Positions 19,401 through 27,278 are shown, counted from the first letter of the stretch. The stretch is DNA of 64,000 nt from Acidobacteriota bacterium (GCA_016211105.1 JACQSX010000033.1:62001-126000), one strand, 5' to 3'. Notes: generated from the letters alone by a model not told the origin. Translations and numbers: made by a program.

Positions 19401-19563
19401 TGACGGTGACCCCCGGTACCACCGCGCCGCTCTCGTCGGCGACCTTGCCCGAAATGGATGCCGTCGTTCCTTGAGCGTATACCACAGGTGCTCCAACACT
19501 AATAAACAGCATGATTAGAAGACAAATAACCCAAATTTCACCCTTACGGATTGTGCAAACCAT
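16435..19563 (-). CDS. Oar-type TonB-dependent receptor (1)
   Basis: Outer-membrane receptor of about 1,042 residues. Order: signal peptide ending at VYAQ, carboxypeptidase-regulatory-like domain (GKVADESGAVVPGVTVTVTN), plug domain (LPLNGRNFVQL), and a large beta-barrel ending in a typical terminal aromatic (QFGLKITF). The start at 19563 has AAGGGGAAG upstream; an in-frame ATG at 19596 adds 11 residues ahead of the signal peptide. It is closely related by eye to the receptor at 40032 and more distantly to that at 58085. Such receptors import large or scarce ligands using TonB energy; the ligand is unknown. First gene of a likely minus-strand unit with the YdhR-like and UbiD genes. Confidence 0.94.
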   Translation of the reverse strand: MVCTIRKGEIWVICLLIMLFISVGAPVVYAQGTTASISGKVADESGAVVPGVTVTVTNADTQVSRALVTDDAGAYRATELEVGNYEIKAELVGFQTSIRKGIQLTIGRNAAVDIVLKVGEVSEQVTVTGEASLVETREATLAGVVTTQAIEDLPLNGRNFVQLTMLEAGVANALAATTNNGVTHKGFGIDITVAGARPVANSFLLDGAYINDHRNKLPGSVAGVTLGVDSVREFKVMSANFSAEYGQAGGAVVTAVTKSGTNEFHGSLFEFHRNSALDARNFFAKAKDPFKRNQFGGSIGGPIARDQTFFFANYEGLRDRLGRTNLITVPTADARRGVIPGRAPIQVVPSVKPYLDYFWPLPNGRDFGDGRAEYLYSFSEPTDEDYVVGKVDHNFSQDHSFSTRYTFDNATARKSFDTHAFNKFFTRNQYVTLEEKAIITAQLLNIARFSFIRSRQGDDNDVIVPIDPSLYFIPEAGQIGSLSVTGLSTTTADDRPREFDQNLFQFSDGVTYNKGRQSWKIGADIKRYQYNGLSVSRFGGRINFSSLTDLLLGTPRNIEAQLPTADFRRGLRNWVVGLYVQDDFQMRSNFTFNLGVRYEFITVPTEVNGKISNLRSNSDSKLTFGEPYFPNPSLRNVAPRIGFSWDPSGSGKTAIRAAYGIFYDQINMFWFQQPVFRMPPAAQVSLLSPPFPKPFAGGTPAGTTTDPHNFPWDAMKGTGYLMKWNLNVQREIIPGTVATIGYVGSRGVKLGLFMEANLALPQYLPDGRRFFPAGLTRRNPNFGSINTRSSEGNSFYHGMILTVKRRFAEGFAVQVSYTMSKSIDDMSSHTQGSEFSSTSWQGMIDDPQGMRGLSEFDVRHNLVINGSWALPAPDVSGWMGRLVKGWELNGIATMSSGFPLTPTITGTWILDQNPAPAGYVPDLIPGGKNNPVLGGPDRYFDPSQFSLPSRNLYGNLGRSTLTSPGLATIDFSLAKKWPLPGLGEGKQLEFRSEFFNMFNRANFGVPALNVFDGRGTAVGTAGRINTTTTTARQIQFGLKITF

Positions 19564-19820
19564 TTGCTTCCCCTTTCGCCCATCAAGGCAGAGCACGCAA
19601 GATTCTCCTGAAACCAGGCTCTATTAAAACAACGTGGCATTATACCCCTAGTTGCTCATCAAGGAAATAGCGACCCCGGAGGGCTCACGCAGGAATCGTT
19701 TGTTACGTTGGCTCGATCAAGAACCGGAAAGTAGCTAACTAAGCCGGTGATGCCCAGGTGAACTAGGCCAGCTTTTCATAGGTTCACTTGTACAACTAAA
19801 CAGGGGCGCTGCGGGTCCTA

Positions 19821-21029
19821 CTACAGTGAATTTAAGAACGCAAACAGCGCGTCTTTGTCCATCTGCGACAACCTCTCGTATCGTTCGCGACTCGACTCCG
19901 CCTCGGCGCGGTGCATTTCTATCGCTCGCTTGATTGTTGGCGCGCTCCCATTGTGCAAAAAGGGGGCGCGAAAGCGGACCCCCCACAACGGTGGGGTTCG
20001 AATCTCTTCAGGCCCCCCCTCTCCCTGACGGATTCCGTCTCCGGTTCCGATGTCATGCAGCAAAAAGTCTCCGTAGGGGAAGAACTGTTTAAAACTGAGG
20101 GCCTTCACCGGGCTCGGACCGCTCTTAAAAGAAGGGACGTGACATGAGTGACATCCAACGTATTGGAATAACTGCTCGCCACGCACAATCTCTGCGTTGA
20201 TCGCGGCTCGGGGCGGGGGCCCGAGCAGGCGCATGAAATTTTCAAAGTTGTCAATTCCCCTCAGTCCCGTGTTTCTGTCAAGACGGTCCTCGGGATCGCG
20301 CACAGCATCGACAAGCCTGATTGCGTCACAATCGCCACCAGGACAAACTTCATCTGGAAACAGAGCATTGGTGATCCCCATTTCATCGCGATAAGCCTCA
20401 GCGCCAAAAGCAAGCAGGGTCGCCTGCTGTGCCTTCCAGCCAAAGCGTCCGATTCGCAGTTGACCGCTGGCTTTATCTACAAGCCTATGTGCCCGCCCGC
20501 TGACCCCATCCCCGTCCCTATCCTGGGCATCTTCCAGAGCGAGCAATGCCTCGTCGGGGATAGCCTCAATCAGCCCTGCGCCAAAAAGCTGGACGGACTT
20601 GCGATGAGCGACAACATTGGCCTGCTGTGGAATCAGATTCTGGACTCGGTGGGGCGGTATGGAAAACATGTGATACAGGGAATTACCGAACAATTCTTCA
20701 AAAGCTCCATATTCTTGCCCGACTCCGGCTCGGACTTCCATTACGGTACTCGATCCGCCTACGGCCGGTATGCTATGACATTGGGCGCAGGAGCGGCCGT
20801 TAAAGAGCGGTCCCAACCCTTCGTCTGCAGTTTCCACCTCGGTGAAGTCATCCATCCCGAGGCGGAAGAGTTCGAACTCCGTGGCGGTGATGTCTTTCAG
20901 TGGCTCCCCAAACTCGTTGCCGGTGACAATCTCATCCGGGCCAACTGCGAAAGCCCCGCTCCGCGTTATTTGAAGTCCAGCAACAAAGATCGTCAAAAAC
21001 AGAATCGAAATTCTAAACTTTTCTAACAT
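19821..21029 (-). CDS. di-heme oxidoreductase / putative peroxidase (DHOR family)
   Basis: Secreted c-type cytochrome of 402 residues with a signal peptide (residues 1-28). Two haem-binding C-x2-C-H motifs: CAQCH near residue 81 and CHSCH near residue 296. Residues such as FNGRSCAQCHSIPAVGG and GWKAQQATLLAFGAEAY match the DUF1111 di-haem family, annotated as thiol oxidoreductase or peroxidase-like. It begins nine bases after the stop of the CuA cupredoxin gene and ends the porin-CuA-cytochrome unit. Electron exchange between cytochrome and CuA protein is plausible but inferred from the operon only. Confidence 0.9.
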   Translation of the reverse strand: MLEKFRISILFLTIFVAGLQITRSGAFAVGPDEIVTGNEFGEPLKDITATEFELFRLGMDDFTEVETADEGLGPLFNGRSCAQCHSIPAVGGSSTVMEVRAGVGQEYGAFEELFGNSLYHMFSIPPHRVQNLIPQQANVVAHRKSVQLFGAGLIEAIPDEALLALEDAQDRDGDGVSGRAHRLVDKASGQLRIGRFGWKAQQATLLAFGAEAYRDEMGITNALFPDEVCPGGDCDAIRLVDAVRDPEDRLDRNTGLRGIDNFENFMRLLGPPPRAAINAEIVRGEQLFQYVGCHSCHVPSFKSGPSPVKALSFKQFFPYGDFLLHDIGTGDGIRQGEGGPEEIRTPPLWGVRFRAPFLHNGSAPTIKRAIEMHRAEAESSRERYERLSQMDKDALFAFLNSL

Positions 21030-21038
21030 GGTATTGAT

Positions 21039-21410
21039 TTACTCCACAACGATCACGCCGCGCATCATCGTGTGGCCCGCTCCGCACGACCGGGAACATT
21101 CAAACGCGTAAGTACCTTTCTTGTTCGCCTCGAACATCACACGGAGCACACCTCTGCCTCGCGCAGGAATCACATGATCGATGCCAGTTGATAGGATCCT
21201 AAACCCATGGAAAGTATCGTCGCTCGATAAGTTGATCTGCAAAACTGTGCCCTCCTTCACCTTAATTCGGGATGGAGTAAAACTGAAGCGCTCAGCGACC
21301 ACGCGAATCTTCTGGATCTGAGGCGTCTTCTCTCCTTCAACCGACTTGCCCTCCTGCGGTTCGCCTCCCCCCAGTAAAGGCATAAGGAGAAGAAACGATA
21401 TCAAAACCAA
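21039..21410 (-). CDS. secreted CuA-type cupredoxin (COX2-like domain)
   Basis: About 123 residues if it starts at the TTG at 21410, which has GAGG just upstream and gives a signal peptide (LVLISFLLLMPLLGGG). The frame is open much further upstream (to 21794), but that part is coded by repeat-like sequence and has no protein character. The domain resembles cytochrome oxidase subunit II: ligand His in DTFHGF, and C-x3-C-x3-H-x2-M in CSRSCGAGHTMM, the full binuclear CuA ligand set. Arg replaces the glutamate usual between the cysteines. The protein lacks the membrane helices of real COX2, so it is a free periplasmic or anchored electron carrier. Next to a di-haem cytochrome. Confidence 0.82.
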   Translation of the reverse strand: MVLISFLLLMPLLGGGEPQEGKSVEGEKTPQIQKIRVVAERFSFTPSRIKVKEGTVLQINLSSDDTFHGFRILSTGIDHVIPARGRGVLRVMFEANKKGTYAFECSRSCGAGHTMMRGVIVVE

Positions 21411-21502
21411 CGTTCCTCGTGTCCTGTCTCTAAAGTTCGCTAAACAAATATTATTCGGTTTATATCTGAAGATCTGTCTCCGAAACACGTTGAAGAAAGG
21501 AA

Positions 21503-21700
21503 GCCCGAAGGGCCGAAAGGAAAGGGGCCCGTGCGTGAGCGCGGGCCCCTGGAGTTCTCTCAAGAAGGAAGCGCTGAAGGTGCGGCACCGCAGAGGTCGG
21601 CATTGCCTGTATTGTGCCGGTCCTTCGGGCCTCAGGATTGAATGAGAACCGGGATACTCCGCCTTTACGGGCGGGGCTATCGCCTGTCCGCCCTTCGGGC
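21503..21700. repeat. REP/MITE-like structured intergenic element
   Basis: The element is bounded by inverted copies of an 11-base hairpin, GCCCGAAGGGC (21503-21513) and GCCCTTCGGGC (21690-21700). Inside are an 8-bp stem GGGGCCCG/CGGGCCCC (21524-21549), a GGTGC/GCACC hairpin (21579-21589) and GGTCC-TTC-GGGCC (21619-21631). The bases GGGGACAGTCA follow on the minus strand just outside. This resembles REP-type elements mobilised by RAYT transposases, but no transposase is nearby. It fills the space between the porin and CuA genes and could act as a transcript stabiliser or attenuator. Confidence 0.6.
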
Positions 21701-21763
21701 CTGACTTCTGACATGAATGACTGTCCCCTGATTTACACAAATTTGCATACAAGCTGCTACCCT

Positions 21764-23170
21764 TCAAAACCACCATCCGATACCAAAATTCCAAGCATTG
21801 TTCGGTTTGAACACTTCACTGGCGCTGCGCATAAAGTCATAATCGAATTTAATGGCCACATCGGGATAAGGATAGTAGGTCAGACCGAGGACGTGAGCGG
21901 ATCGATCGAACTGTTTGAGCGGCAAAAATCCCGCCGGCATTCTGTGCTGAGTGTCGAAGTTTTCATAGCGGTAAAAAGTCACCAGATCATGCTTGAATCC
22001 GGAAGGTAACAGGCGCCCTGCGCCTTCCAGATAAAATCCACGCATGGATCTGGCGATGTTGGGATTCACGCCGGTCTCCCGCTGCACCGCTCGGTTAATT
22101 TGGGCAACATCGTCAAGACGAGTAGAGACGAATTGTGCCCTACCGTCAAAACGACCCCTTCGAAAGCGGCCATCAAATTCCAAGATTCGTGCTTGTCCGC
22201 GGATGCCTCTGAGGTTGAAACCTGTCTGGCCGGTCCAGAAGCTTGTCCCAAGTGCGAGGCCAGCAATTCCACGATATTCCAGCCGGCTGGCAAAGGACAT
22301 ATGGCGCGCATTTTCAAGAAAACCACGCTGCCGCCCATCCCGAAATCCTTCTCCCGCCGAGAAACGCGCTGCATCCAGAGAAGTCATCGTATAGGCTCTG
22401 TACGCAAATCCTTTACCAAGATCACCCAGGATGCCTGCGCCCGATCCAAACCAGGTTGAAGGAATGACAAATGTATCCACAAAGGGGCGCTCCACGCCGT
22501 TAAAGCTCGGAGGCTCATGGCGTTCGTTAATGATGCCGATGGGCGCAAGCAGCATGCCGGCGCGAAAGTTCAACGCAGGATGGACCAGAAAGTCCAGATA
22601 TGCCTGTTCCAGAACCAGTTCTCCGCCCAGCTCTGCCCCTTCCAGGAAGGCATGCTCAAACTCCAGTTCCGACCAGAAACGAATGCGATCGCCAAAGCCA
22701 TGTCCAAAGAGAAGCACAAAGCGATGGAAATCTAGGGTAGCCGGATTGATGCCGTCGCGGTTCAGATGCATTTCCATGTAACCGGCATAGGGAACATGGG
22801 TTATCTCAGAGGATGCATCTTTTACCGTGATGGTCGGACGAGCGTCTCTGTCACCACTTTGCTTCTCTCCGGTCGGCTCAGACCCTGCAGCCTCTGTTGA
22901 TGGCGGCTCGTCCGTTCTGGCCGTTTGCAGATCTTCGGATAACAAGGCAGCCGTGGTCTTCAGCCTCTCCGCTTCCACCCCCCACGGAGTGTTGCGAAGT
23001 TCCTCGACCAGTCGAGTTAGATTCTGTTCCAGTTGCGCCAACCTTTCCTCTATGGAAGCCAGCCGCTTTTCCGTTTCAGCGGTCGCCGACTCACGGTCTT
23101 GCGGCGCCGCAGGTGCCACGGAAAAGGCAAAAGACAAAATGCAGATGCATATCCTCGTGGCACAATCCAT
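21764..23170 (-). CDS. coiled-coil porin of the outer membrane
   Basis: About 468 residues from the ATG at 23170 (signal peptide MDCATRICICILSFAFSVAPAAP); an in-frame start at 23230 adds 20 residues ahead of the signal. After the signal comes a heptad-rich coiled coil (RLASIEERLAQLEQNLTRLVEELR), a Glu/Thr linker, then a beta-barrel with alternating aromatic strands (AGYMEMHLNRDG; FRAGMLLAPIGIINERHEPPSFNGVERPFVD) ending in GWWF. The barrel resembles phosphate-selective porins OprP/OprO and similar anion or metal porins. First gene of the unit with CuA and di-haem proteins, divergent from dtxR, with palindromic boxes between. Confidence 0.85.
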   Translation of the reverse strand: MDCATRICICILSFAFSVAPAAPQDRESATAETEKRLASIEERLAQLEQNLTRLVEELRNTPWGVEAERLKTTAALLSEDLQTARTDEPPSTEAAGSEPTGEKQSGDRDARPTITVKDASSEITHVPYAGYMEMHLNRDGINPATLDFHRFVLLFGHGFGDRIRFWSELEFEHAFLEGAELGGELVLEQAYLDFLVHPALNFRAGMLLAPIGIINERHEPPSFNGVERPFVDTFVIPSTWFGSGAGILGDLGKGFAYRAYTMTSLDAARFSAGEGFRDGRQRGFLENARHMSFASRLEYRGIAGLALGTSFWTGQTGFNLRGIRGQARILEFDGRFRRGRFDGRAQFVSTRLDDVAQINRAVQRETGVNPNIARSMRGFYLEGAGRLLPSGFKHDLVTFYRYENFDTQHRMPAGFLPLKQFDRSAHVLGLTYYPYPDVAIKFDYDFMRSASEVFKPNNAWNFGIGWWF

Positions 23171-23267
23171 AAATTTCTCGCTCTCTGCTCCTTGACGGAT
23201 CCAGCTCACCGAGATCACCTCCAGCGCCAATTAGAGTGGTTATCTTTCTGGATATTAGATTTTTATA

Positions 23268-23281
23268 TTAGTCTTATCTAA
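23268..23281. promoter_or_regulatory. candidate half of DtxR-type operator, porin side
   Basis: TTAG-TCTTAT-CTAA is an inverted repeat with the same TTAG/CTAA ends as the stronger box at 23370. It is overlapped by a second arm pair TTAGAT (23255-23260) and ATCTAA (23276-23281). It lies about 100 bases upstream of the porin start in A/T-rich DNA. Assignment to the adjacent regulator is inference. Confidence 0.4.
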
Positions 23282-23369
23282 AAATTGATGCAAGTAGAAA
23301 ACCGAACAGGGAGATAAAACCTTTCTTGCTATAAAATAGGGGCCTAGGTTGCAAAGAAATCCGTAGAAT

Positions 23370-23388
23370 TTAGGCTTGTTAAGTCTAA
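23370..23388. promoter_or_regulatory. candidate DtxR/MntR operator
   Basis: TTAGGCTTGTTAAGTCTAA is a 19-base palindrome with seven of nine arm positions paired. It has the length and TTAG...CTAA ends of the DtxR/IdeR box. It lies 60 bases upstream of the dtxR-like start and about 200 bases from the divergent porin start, so the regulator could control both. Based on similarity to the known box; not tested. Confidence 0.6.
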
Positions 23389-23448
23389 CTTTTTCGATTA
23401 AAGTTTAAAAATGATTTGGATATTCCGCGACTAGGCGCCGAGGTCACA

Positions 23449-24261
23449 ATGATTTCTATAGTTGTCGAAAATTATCTTAAGACAATCCTAAAAACTGAAG
23501 ACCAGAGTCGCAAGGCAAGTACTTCAAACATTGCGCGGGATCTTTCCGTGGCCGACGCCACCGTAACTGATATGTTTCAAAAGCTACAGAAGGCCGGATT
23601 GCTGGAGTACAAGCCTTACTACGGAGCGACGCTGACAAAGCAGGGACGAATGATCGCTTTGAAGATTCTTCGCCGGCACCGTCTCATCGAGCTGTTTCTG
23701 CAGAAGGTCCTGGGTTACGGATGGGCTGAAGTCCACGAAGAGGCGGAGAAGCTGGAGCATGCAGTCTCAGAGTTGTTCGTGGAACGGCTCGACCAATTGC
23801 TAAACTTTCCGGTCAAGGATCCGCACGGCGAGGTTATCCCAGACGCTCAGGGCTTTCGCGCCACCCTCGAGGACATTTGCCTTGCCGAGGCCAAACCTGG
23901 GGAGTACACACTCCGACGTGTCACAAGCGGCGATCCGGAGTTTCTCTCCTATCTGGAAAGAGAAGGCCTCGTCCCTTCGAACCGGTTTTCTCTGGTAGAG
24001 AAATTGCCTTTTCAGGGTCCTCTCAAAATAATGCTCAAGTCAAGCGAGGCTCCTCGTTTTATCGGCTTGGAGGCAGCGCGAAAGGTCTATGTCACTCCTA
24101 CGCCCCCTCTGGCTGAAGGTAGGCGAAAGGCGGCGGACCACCCTCCGGCACGTGGAAGGCGGAAAGCCGTAGGCAGAAGGCAGTTGGCGGAAATTGAGCG
24201 GCGAGATACGTTGTTATCCACGCGGCATGAATTTGCGCGGGCAAGCCAACATCCTGCCTAA
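23449..24261 (+). CDS. DtxR/MntR-family metal-dependent repressor
   Basis: Start chosen at the ATG 23449 (GAGG five bases upstream); a TTG at 23416 is possible. Residues 1-60 form a winged helix (ASTSNIARDLSVADATVTDMFQKL), followed by the metal-binding and dimerisation domain (RHRLIELFLQKVLGYGWAEVHEEAEKLEHAVSE) with the usual His/Glu ligands. A C-terminal SH3/FeoA-like segment runs to about residue 218. The last ~50 residues are Arg/Ala/Glu rich (GRRKAADH, GRRKAVGRRQ), coded by repeat DNA of the GGCGGAAAGC type, and look like read-through into an inserted element. Likely controls the divergent porin-CuA-cytochrome genes in response to Mn, Fe or another metal. Confidence 0.88.
   Translation: MISIVVENYLKTILKTEDQSRKASTSNIARDLSVADATVTDMFQKLQKAGLLEYKPYYGATLTKQGRMIALKILRRHRLIELFLQKVLGYGWAEVHEEAEKLEHAVSELFVERLDQLLNFPVKDPHGEVIPDAQGFRATLEDICLAEAKPGEYTLRRVTSGDPEFLSYLEREGLVPSNRFSLVEKLPFQGPLKIMLKSSEAPRFIGLEAARKVYVTPTPPLAEGRRKAADHPPARGRRKAVGRRQLAEIERRDTLLSTRHEFARASQHPA
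24155..24183 (+). repeat. GGCGGAAAGC repeat, left copy
   Basis: Holds AAGGCGGAAAGC followed by AGAAGGC inside the 3' end of the dtxR-like gene. An inverted copy of the same words lies at 24698-24725, so the two bracket the S23 gene. Such words are common low-complexity intergenic repeats; here their placement suggests element borders. Confidence 0.5.
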
Positions 24262-24588
24262 CATTCGACCCAGTGCTTCGTATTCCGCCATGAGTTTGGA
24301 GCGGCGCTCGCAAGATAAATAGCCACCGTCTCGCGCGAAATCGAGCCAAACTCGCGCTTCAGTTGCTTCAGCATCGGCATCGGCCAGTTTGCTGGCGAAC
24401 ATGCTTGGATATTGCCGCTTTCGAAATCCTTCCCCGATGTTAGTGGCCACACTTCGAGAACAGCGGCGAAGTTGGTCGGTAAGGGAGTAACGCTCCTCCT
24501 TAGGGAATGACTTGGATAAGTTAAAAATCTCCATTGCCAGCGCGTAAGCTAAGCGGTAAACCCGCAAGTCCCTATATCCGTGCGCCAT
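24214..24588 (-). CDS. four-helix-bundle protein (S23 / 23S rRNA intervening-sequence family)
   Basis: About 124 residues from Met at 24588; a start at 24618 adds ten residues (MYSHAPSRVA). The motif YRDLRVYRLAYALAMEIF, then FPKEERYSLTDQLRRCSRSVATNIGEGF is diagnostic of the S23 four-helix-bundle family found in rRNA intervening sequences and as solitary genes. The molecular function is unknown. The 3' end overlaps the convergent dtxR end by 48 bases, and inverted GGCGGAAAGC repeats flank it, as if the gene arrived as a cassette. Confidence 0.88.
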   Translation of the reverse strand: MAHGYRDLRVYRLAYALAMEIFNLSKSFPKEERYSLTDQLRRCSRSVATNIGEGFRKRQYPSMFASKLADADAEATEARVWLDFARDGGYLSCERRSKLMAEYEALGRMLGRMLACPRKFMPRG

Positions 24589-24697
24589 CGCGACCCGGCT
24601 CGGAGCGTGGGAATACATAGTTACCCGTCTTCACCATCCATTCCTTAGCTTCTTAGCCTTTTCCATACTAAACCGCGGTATTATCAATCTTGCGAGG

Positions 24698-24725
24698 CCG
24701 CCTTCTGCTTTCCGCCTTCTGCATT
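24698..24725 (-). repeat. GGCGGAAAGC repeat, right inverted copy
   Basis: On the minus strand this reads AGAAGGCGGAAAGCAGAAGG, matching the left copy at 24155-24183 in inverted orientation. It lies about 80 bases before the S23 gene start and 140 bases ahead of the TonB receptor at 24861. Confidence 0.5.
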
Positions 24726-24860
24726 CGGGTTTCCACTCGAAAGCTCAGCGTAAGGCTCTTGACTTCTTGTGCACAGAGCAGGCAATTCGCACAGTTGACA
24801 TCCACGTTGATCTCCTTCATCATTAAGGTATAAATTTCGAGCAAGACCAGTACAGATAAC

Positions 24861-27194
24861 ATGAGAAAGTCTTCACTTCTCTTCACATTTTCATCGGTCC
24901 TTTGCTTCGTTTCTCTAGTCTTTCCACAGGGAGAGGGAGGTGTTCACGGTTCGGTAGTCGCCAAAGAAGACGGCTCTCCTCTGGCTAATGTGAAGGTCCG
25001 CCTGGAAGGCTCCAGTTTAGCAGAAGTCTTAGATGCCAACACGGGTGAAGATGGGCATTTCGGATTTCAACACCTGCTCCCGGGTGACTATTCCCTGGTC
25101 GCTGAACACGAGGAGTTTATGGAGGAACGGGTCCGGTTCACGTTGAAGCCACGCGAGGAGCAAAACATTACCCTGAGCCTCTCGCTTCGTCCTCTCAACG
25201 TTGTGGTGGAGGTAACTGCGGAATCGGTATCTCTCCCCAGCGTTCATTCGCCCAGCTCCACGGTCCTCGACGAGCGACAGCTCAATTCATTCCCGCTCGC
25301 ACAGAGGAATAACATCCCAGACGTAGTTATTGCCGCTGCCCCAGGTATGATCCGTGGCCATGATGATTTTGTACACGTGCGGGGTAGTGAGCTCGCATTG
25401 AACACTTTCATCAACGGTGTCTCGTTTTGGGAAAATCCCCACTCGGTCTTCTCTGGAGGCTTCAGTCCCGACGCGATCCAGTCTGCGAATGTGATGACCG
25501 GCGGCTTTTCGGCCGAGTACGGCAACCGTTTTGGGGGAGTATTAGATGTTGTAACAAGGTCCGGTTTTTCCATGGATAACGAGGGATCGCTCAGCTTTGG
25601 CATTGGCACCGCCCTTCGACACAACTTAGCTGCTGAGTATGGCGGACATGTTGGAAAGATTGCCTACTATCTGTCCAGTTCTGGATTCGAGTCAGCCAGA
25701 TTTCTCAGTCCACCTGACCCGCGGTCAATTCATAATACCGGCCGAGGTTCCCACAACTTCTTTCAGCTCGACGTCAATGCCAACGCCAATAACTTCCTTA
25801 AACTGGTGCTGATGGGAGATGGGAGCAATTTTCAGATTCCGAAAGCAGCTCTGGACGATGAAGTCCGCCCCAACGCGAACGCCTCTCAACGAACTCGCGC
25901 GCAAACCTCCATCTTTACGTGGAGCCACGTGTTCTCCAAGGAAACTCTGCTCAATACCTCCTTCTATCAACGCTGGTCTCGCTCCTTGCTGCTGCCTGCA
26001 GTCGATCCACTGTCGGCCACGGCATTTTCGGAGCGAACCCTCCTCACAACGGGGGTTAAAAGCGATCTGACCCGGCTTCTTGGCCATCATACATTCAAAG
26101 GTGGAATCGACCTGGTGTTGCTGCGGCCGGAGGAGCAGCTTTTCTATGACGTTGAAGGATACCGACGCCTGACTCACCAGCTTCACCTCCCTCATGTACA
26201 TCTCACAGAGCCCATTCAGTTCACTGGGAGAGTGACCGGAGGACAGATCAGTCTCTACTTGCAGGATGCGGTGCAGTTGACCAGCCACCTGACCGTAGAC
26301 GCTGGCCTGCGCTATGACCAATACAGTCTGGCAGTGTCGGACTTTCACTTCAGCCCTCGTTTTAATGTCGCTTATCGCTTTTCGGAAAAAGGCGCCATGC
26401 TCCACGGGTCTTACAACCATTTTTTTGCGCCGCCTCCAATTGAAAACGTCATGGTGGGCAGCGCCGGGTTGACACGCTTCATCCGGGAAATCGGCAGATC
26501 GTTGGGCCCGGTACAGTCGGTTGTGGAGAACCAATTTGAACTCGGGCTCACCCATCCGCTCCATCCCCAGGTTCTGGTGGGGCTGACTGGCTATTATCGG
26601 ACGGGCAACCATCCAGTCCATACCGTTCTCTTTCCCGACTCTCGCATTTACGCTTATGCCAACTTTGATCGTGAAAGAGCTTATGGTGTAGAGGCAAAAA
26701 TGGACGTGCCGGAGCTTAACAAACTCGGCTTGTCCGGCTACCTGAACTATGCGCTAGGCCGGGTCTATTTTTATAATCCCGTCACAGCAGGATTTATTCC
26801 TGAAGTCCATCACGCTGTGGATATCGGGCGGTTTCTCGCTCCGATGGACCAAACCCACACTCTGAACGCTGGCTTCACCTACCGACATCAAAGGAGTGGT
26901 CTGTGGACGAGCCTCGTCCTCGAGTACGGCAGCGGCACTCCAACGGAGATGGAAGAACATGAAGGGACGGAGGTGACCGCGGCAGTGCCGGAGCGTGTGT
27001 CGCCACATTTCACGCAAAACTTCAGCATTGGGGTCGACCTGCTAAGAAAGAGTGAGAAATCACGGTTCAGTTTGCAGTTCAATGTCGAGAATCTGACAGA
27101 TAACGTCTACAAGGTAGCGCAAGAAAATATTTTCTCGCCAGGACAATTTTACACCCCACGAGTCTTTTCGGGCTCGCTCAAGGTTCGTTTCTAA
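24861..27194 (+). CDS. TonB-dependent receptor with carboxypeptidase-regulatory domain (4)
   Basis: 777 residues: signal peptide (about 1-23), carboxypeptidase-regulatory-like domain (GVHGSVVAKEDGSPLANVKVRLEG), plug domain (FVHVRGSELALNTFINGV; FSAEYGNRFGGVLDVVTRSG), and a beta-barrel ending in the terminal aromatic of SLKVRF. It is shorter than, and of a different subtype from, the three Oar receptors here. The barrel domain is more like classical TonB receptors. The upstream ribosome site is weak. No obvious substrate gene is adjacent: a toxin-antitoxin pair follows on the opposite strand. Confidence 0.9.
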   Translation: MRKSSLLFTFSSVLCFVSLVFPQGEGGVHGSVVAKEDGSPLANVKVRLEGSSLAEVLDANTGEDGHFGFQHLLPGDYSLVAEHEEFMEERVRFTLKPREEQNITLSLSLRPLNVVVEVTAESVSLPSVHSPSSTVLDERQLNSFPLAQRNNIPDVVIAAAPGMIRGHDDFVHVRGSELALNTFINGVSFWENPHSVFSGGFSPDAIQSANVMTGGFSAEYGNRFGGVLDVVTRSGFSMDNEGSLSFGIGTALRHNLAAEYGGHVGKIAYYLSSSGFESARFLSPPDPRSIHNTGRGSHNFFQLDVNANANNFLKLVLMGDGSNFQIPKAALDDEVRPNANASQRTRAQTSIFTWSHVFSKETLLNTSFYQRWSRSLLLPAVDPLSATAFSERTLLTTGVKSDLTRLLGHHTFKGGIDLVLLRPEEQLFYDVEGYRRLTHQLHLPHVHLTEPIQFTGRVTGGQISLYLQDAVQLTSHLTVDAGLRYDQYSLAVSDFHFSPRFNVAYRFSEKGAMLHGSYNHFFAPPPIENVMVGSAGLTRFIREIGRSLGPVQSVVENQFELGLTHPLHPQVLVGLTGYYRTGNHPVHTVLFPDSRIYAYANFDRERAYGVEAKMDVPELNKLGLSGYLNYALGRVYFYNPVTAGFIPEVHHAVDIGRFLAPMDQTHTLNAGFTYRHQRSGLWTSLVLEYGSGTPTEMEEHEGTEVTAAVPERVSPHFTQNFSIGVDLLRKSEKSRFSLQFNVENLTDNVYKVAQENIFSPGQFYTPRVFSGSLKVRF

Positions 27195-27278
27195 GTATAG
27201 ACCGGGAATCAGTTAAAGGAATACCAGCGAGGCATCGCTCGGCTCCGTCACACTCGGTCGAACCCGAGCAATTACGCT

